Below, one piece after another: positions 7,453 through 9,563 of a stretch of DNA of 9,563 bases (position 1 is its first letter; each line of letters opens with the position of its first letter). Below the pieces are notes generated by a model that was not told the DNA's origin, did no database searches, and saw nothing but the letters and a program-made list of their open reading frames with translations. The DNA is from JANLUX01 sp031366005 (lineage in GTDB: Bacteria > Bacteroidota > Bacteroidia > AKYH767-A > OLB10). The translations under genes were made by a program, and so were the position numbers. The stretch spans positions 1 through 9,563 of the forward strand of contig JANLZB010000028.1 of the NCBI GenBank assembly GCA_031366005.1, written 5' to 3'.

Positions 7453-7530
7453 CGTCATTGCGAGTGCTTTTCGCACGAAGCAATCCCTTCAGAGGAAAGA
7501 TTGCTTCGCCTAAAAATTCCCGCAATGACG
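7453..7530. repeat. 78-bp CGTCATTGCG palindromic element directly after fic
   Basis: It has the same terminal inverted repeats (CGTCATTGCG at 7453-7462, CGCAATGACG at 7521-7530), exactly the same length as the copy inside dnaE, and a perfect inner pair GAAGCAATC (7477-7485) and GATTGCTTC (7499-7507). It begins 4 bp after the fic stop, between two convergent genes, where its stem-loop could stop transcription from both sides. No long T run follows it. Confidence 0.85.
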
Positions 7531-7596
7531 TATTGTTTTATATCATTTCCTGCTTTAAACATAATGTCAAAGAACGATTTTGGTATTGATATTCTC

Positions 7597-7624
7597 CTGC
7601 AAATATGTGTTTTCATATTTGCAG
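7597..7624. promoter_or_regulatory. Palindrome C, perfect copy of the putative operator
   Basis: CTGCAAATAT (7597-7606), spacer GTGTTTTC, ATATTTGCAG (7615-7624): the arms are perfectly complementary over 10 bp. It shares 24 of 28 bases with palindrome A. It lies just beyond the dinB stop codon, in the gap between the convergent fic and dinB genes, so it has no obvious downstream gene to control in the present arrangement. Confidence 0.7.
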
Positions 7625-7632
7625 TAAACGAT

Positions 7633-9393
7633 TTATATGCAAGCAAGGATTTCTGCACTTACTCTTGTATCACGAAACTCAAACTCTTTTATCACCAGAC
7701 ACCTTTCATATTGTGTTTTTCTTTTTAGGAGAACAATGGAGTCAACAATAAAAGAGTTTTGATACGTTCTGGCATCAAAATCTTTTTTCGCTTTCAGAAA
7801 TGTTTCTTCCTGTAATCCGCTTACGATGGTGATGTGCGGATGATGGCAGAAATAATAGCGTGTGCCAAGCAATGCAGGTTTTTCTTTTAAGCTTCTTAAT
7901 CCTTTTACAACATCCATAATAGCCGAAGGGTTTTTTACATCCACATGAATATTGTGAGAAGGAATAAAATTGTAATTGCTGAGTTTTACTTCAAACGGAT
8001 AACTGTAACGACAAACTTCTTCAATAGCATCTGTCAGTATTTTCTCTTTTGATTCATCTGTACGAAAGACAGCAAGCGTGATATGAGGTTCTGATTTTTC
8101 TGCTTTCGGGTAATGGTACTTGTCGGCAAAATATTTTTTTATTCTCTTCATGTCATTCACAATTTTCCTGGCAGGATTGATCACCAATAAATATTCAAAT
8201 TCATCATCACTTAAAACTGCGTTTGCTGACGGTGATGATGAGATGCCATTGAACGGATTAAAACTTCGCAATGAAAAACTTAAAGCAGCTGCCCGTTGAA
8301 TTTTATTTTCTCCGTAAAGCAATCGCATCTTATCCATTGCCTGGTAAAGATTGATGATGTGCTCACTGTCTTCAAACATATTTACCTGATGACAACCTCC
8401 AACAAGATGAGAGAACTTAATGCCCACTAAACGGATTAACATTCTGCGGTTGTATAATTTTTCAAATAATTCTTTTACACGCGCAATAATGGAATGGTCG
8501 CATGAAGTATAAGGTATGCGGCATTGCATGGTGTGTGTGTCAAAATTGGAGTAACGGATTTTTACTGTTACACAAGAAGTGAGTTTCTGTTCGCTGCGCA
8601 CACGAAAACATAATTTCTCCGTCATTGCAATCAGAATATTTTTCAGCATCGCAACATCAATCGTATCTGTATCAAAAGTTTCTTCACTCGAAATAGATTT
8701 CTGTTCGGTATAAGGTTCTACAGGATTGTTATCAATACCATTTGCTTTTTTCCAGATGGAGATTCCGTTTTCTCCGAGTACGTTTTGCAATAATTCCATC
8801 GGCATTTCCTGCAGCGTTCTTACTTTTTCTATTCCCATGCTTCGCAACAGGTGATACGTCTTTTCACCAATCATCGGAATTTTTCTCACTGATAACGGAG
8901 CCAGAAAATCTTTTTCAAATCCATAATCAATCTTCATTTGATTGTTTGGCTTGGCTTCATCCGTTGCAACTTTACTCACGGTTTTATTTGCGCTCATACC
9001 AAAAGAAATGGGCAAGCCCGTTTCTTTCATAATCCGCTGTCGCAATTCTGTGGCGTGCTTATAGCATCCGAAAAATTTATCCATGCCCGTTAAATCCATG
9101 TAGAACTCATCAATGGATGAACGTTCATACAAGGGTACTTCTTCTCTAACAATTTCTATGACTTCATCAGAGCGTTTGCTGTATTCATCATAATCACCGC
9201 GAATAATAATTGCATCAGGACAAAGTCGTTTTGCAAGTTTGATGGGCATTGCTGAATGCACACCGAACTTTCGCGTTTCATAACTGCAAGCTGCAACCAC
9301 ACCTCTATCACCACCTCCAACGATCACAGGTTTGCCAATCAGTTTTGAATTAATCAATCTTGATACGGACACAAAAAAGCAATCCATATCCAT
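7633..9393 (-). CDS. dinB: DNA polymerase IV (Y family) fused to a 2H phosphoesterase domain
   Basis: The 586-aa product joins two enzymes. Residues 1-370 are a DinB-type translesion polymerase: MDMDCFF at the start (catalytic Asp2, steric-gate Phe7 by alignment with E. coli Asp8 and Phe13), SIDEFYMD with catalytic Asp95-Glu96, the thumb helix-hairpin-helix IPMIGEKTYHLL (172-183), the little finger about 232-335, and QVNMF at 336-340 resembling a sliding-clamp binding motif. Residues about 395-575 are a 2H phosphoesterase (LigT/2'-5' RNA ligase-like) domain with both signatures: PHITL (His437, Thr439) and PHITI (His520, Thr522). Ordinary DinB is about 350-420 aa. The last 11 residues run into a decayed operator copy. 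The ATG at 9391-9393 is the only standard start, yet homologous codons (RSIVH) continue upstream, so the natural N-terminus seems lost. Lesion-bypass synthesis is likely; the substrate of the 2H domain is unknown. Confidence 0.9.
   Translation of the reverse strand: MDMDCFFVSVSRLINSKLIGKPVIVGGGDRGVVAACSYETRKFGVHSAMPIKLAKRLCPDAIIIRGDYDEYSKRSDEVIEIVREEVPLYERSSIDEFYMDLTGMDKFFGCYKHATELRQRIMKETGLPISFGMSANKTVSKVATDEAKPNNQMKIDYGFEKDFLAPLSVRKIPMIGEKTYHLLRSMGIEKVRTLQEMPMELLQNVLGENGISIWKKANGIDNNPVEPYTEQKSISSEETFDTDTIDVAMLKNILIAMTEKLCFRVRSEQKLTSCVTVKIRYSNFDTHTMQCRIPYTSCDHSIIARVKELFEKLYNRRMLIRLVGIKFSHLVGGCHQVNMFEDSEHIINLYQAMDKMRLLYGENKIQRAAALSFSLRSFNPFNGISSSPSANAVLSDDEFEYLLVINPARKIVNDMKRIKKYFADKYHYPKAEKSEPHITLAVFRTDESKEKILTDAIEEVCRYSYPFEVKLSNYNFIPSHNIHVDVKNPSAIMDVVKGLRSLKEKPALLGTRYYFCHHPHITIVSGLQEETFLKAKKDFDARTYQNSFIVDSIVLLKRKTQYERCLVIKEFEFRDTRVSAEILACI
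7637..7664. repeat. Palindrome D, decayed operator copy within the dinB 3' end
   Basis: It starts 12 bp after palindrome C, the same spacing as between A and B. It matches B at 17 of 28 ungapped positions, mainly TGCAA.CA and ATTTCT, and has lost its symmetry. The gaps also agree (8 of 12). It encodes the final residues of the DinB fusion protein (about VSAEILACI). Confidence 0.5.
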
Positions 9394-9563
9394 GTGTACG
9401 ATGCTGCGGTGCGCCTCACCCCCGGCCCCACACCAAAAGAGAGGGGAGTTTCTCCGCTTCGGGGTTTTTAATAAAAAGTTAATTATTTTTAAATATTTTG
9501 ATTATTTGGTTAAAAAAAAAAAAAAAGTGAGCCACACCACACCCGTCTTTTAAATAAATTTTA
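9394..9563. other. Upstream region of dinB: repeat sequence, AT-rich DNA and a 15-A tract
   Basis: No gene is supported. From the dinB start outwards it holds remnants of the DinB N-terminal coding sequence (RSIVH, 9394-9408), a CCTCACCCCCGGCCCC-type repeat, AT-rich DNA, and a run of 15 A residues at 9512-9526. No TAnnTTTG box oriented toward dinB was found. The right edge cuts off whatever lies beyond. Confidence 0.6.
9414..9464. repeat. CCTCACCCCCGGCCCC-type dispersed repeat at the dinB 5' end
   Basis: CCTCACCCCCGGCCCC (9414-9429) is followed by a partly complementary GAGAGGGGAG (9439-9448), a form I recall as a common dispersed repeat in Bacteroidota and other genomes. CTCCG, CTT, CGGGG (9452-9464) followed by five T residues forms a small terminator-like hairpin on the + strand, but no + gene ends here. 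On the minus strand the repeat stays open in the dinB frame (stop-free from 9501) but contains no ATG, GTG or TTG start. Confidence 0.6.

Noticed and set aside
7408..7728. Plus-strand open frame over the fic end and the intergenic repeats
   Set aside because: It overlaps fic, the 78-bp repeat, palindromes C and D and the dinB end; the translation is only repeat sequence.
9452..9469. Intrinsic terminator on the + strand
   Set aside because: The CTCCG/CGGGG stem with five T residues fits, but no + strand gene ends nearby; it is better explained as part of the dispersed repeat.

Overview
The window reads as an AT-rich chromosome segment from a member of the Bacteroidota (perhaps Chitinophagia- or Sphingobacteriia-like, which I cannot settle). 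The reasons are a secreted protease with a type IX secretion C-terminal sorting domain, starts without clear Shine-Dalgarno sequences, several matches to the Bacteroidota -7 promoter box TAnnTTTG, and dispersed palindromic repeats of kinds I associate with Bacteroidota genomes.

Layout. 1-337 (+): the C-terminal end of a CPBP/CAAX-type membrane protease. 338-610: AT-rich intergenic DNA with a -7-like box, a short palindrome and a terminator-like hairpin. 611-2692 (+): a secreted M43-family zinc metalloprotease with a PKD-like domain and a T9SS type A C-terminus. 2689-3114 (+): a small AHSA1/START-like protein whose start overlaps the protease stop (ATGA). 3098-6208 (-): a second-type, ImuC/DnaE2-like DNA polymerase III alpha subunit of 1036 aa, converging on and overlapping the AHSA1 gene by 17 bp. 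6315-7448 (+): a Fic protein with an N-terminal inhibitory motif and a C-terminal winged helix. 7633-9393 (-): a Y-family DNA polymerase IV fused to a 2H phosphoesterase (2'-5' RNA ligase-like) domain. 9394-9563: repeat sequence and AT-rich DNA.

The most unusual part is 3.1-9.5 kb. A translesion-type polymerase pair (DinB-2H fusion and accessory DnaE) is split by an oppositely oriented fic gene. The fic gene is flanked on both sides by copies of one roughly 68-bp module. Each module is two 28-bp palindromes (10-bp arms, 8-bp spacer) set 40 bp apart: A+B between dnaE and fic, C plus a decayed D between fic and dinB. Palindrome B contains -7-like boxes for both divergent genes, so one regulator could control dnaE and fic together. 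Collapsing the duplicated module would restore a simple dinB-operator-dnaE operon, which suggests fic was acquired between them.

Dispersed palindromic repeats have also remodelled the polymerase genes. A 78-bp element contributes exactly 26 in-frame codons to dnaE (residues 121-146). A 65-bp hairpin element contributes residues about 902-923. A further repeat abuts the dinB start and appears to have removed its original start codon. A second 78-bp element lies directly after fic.
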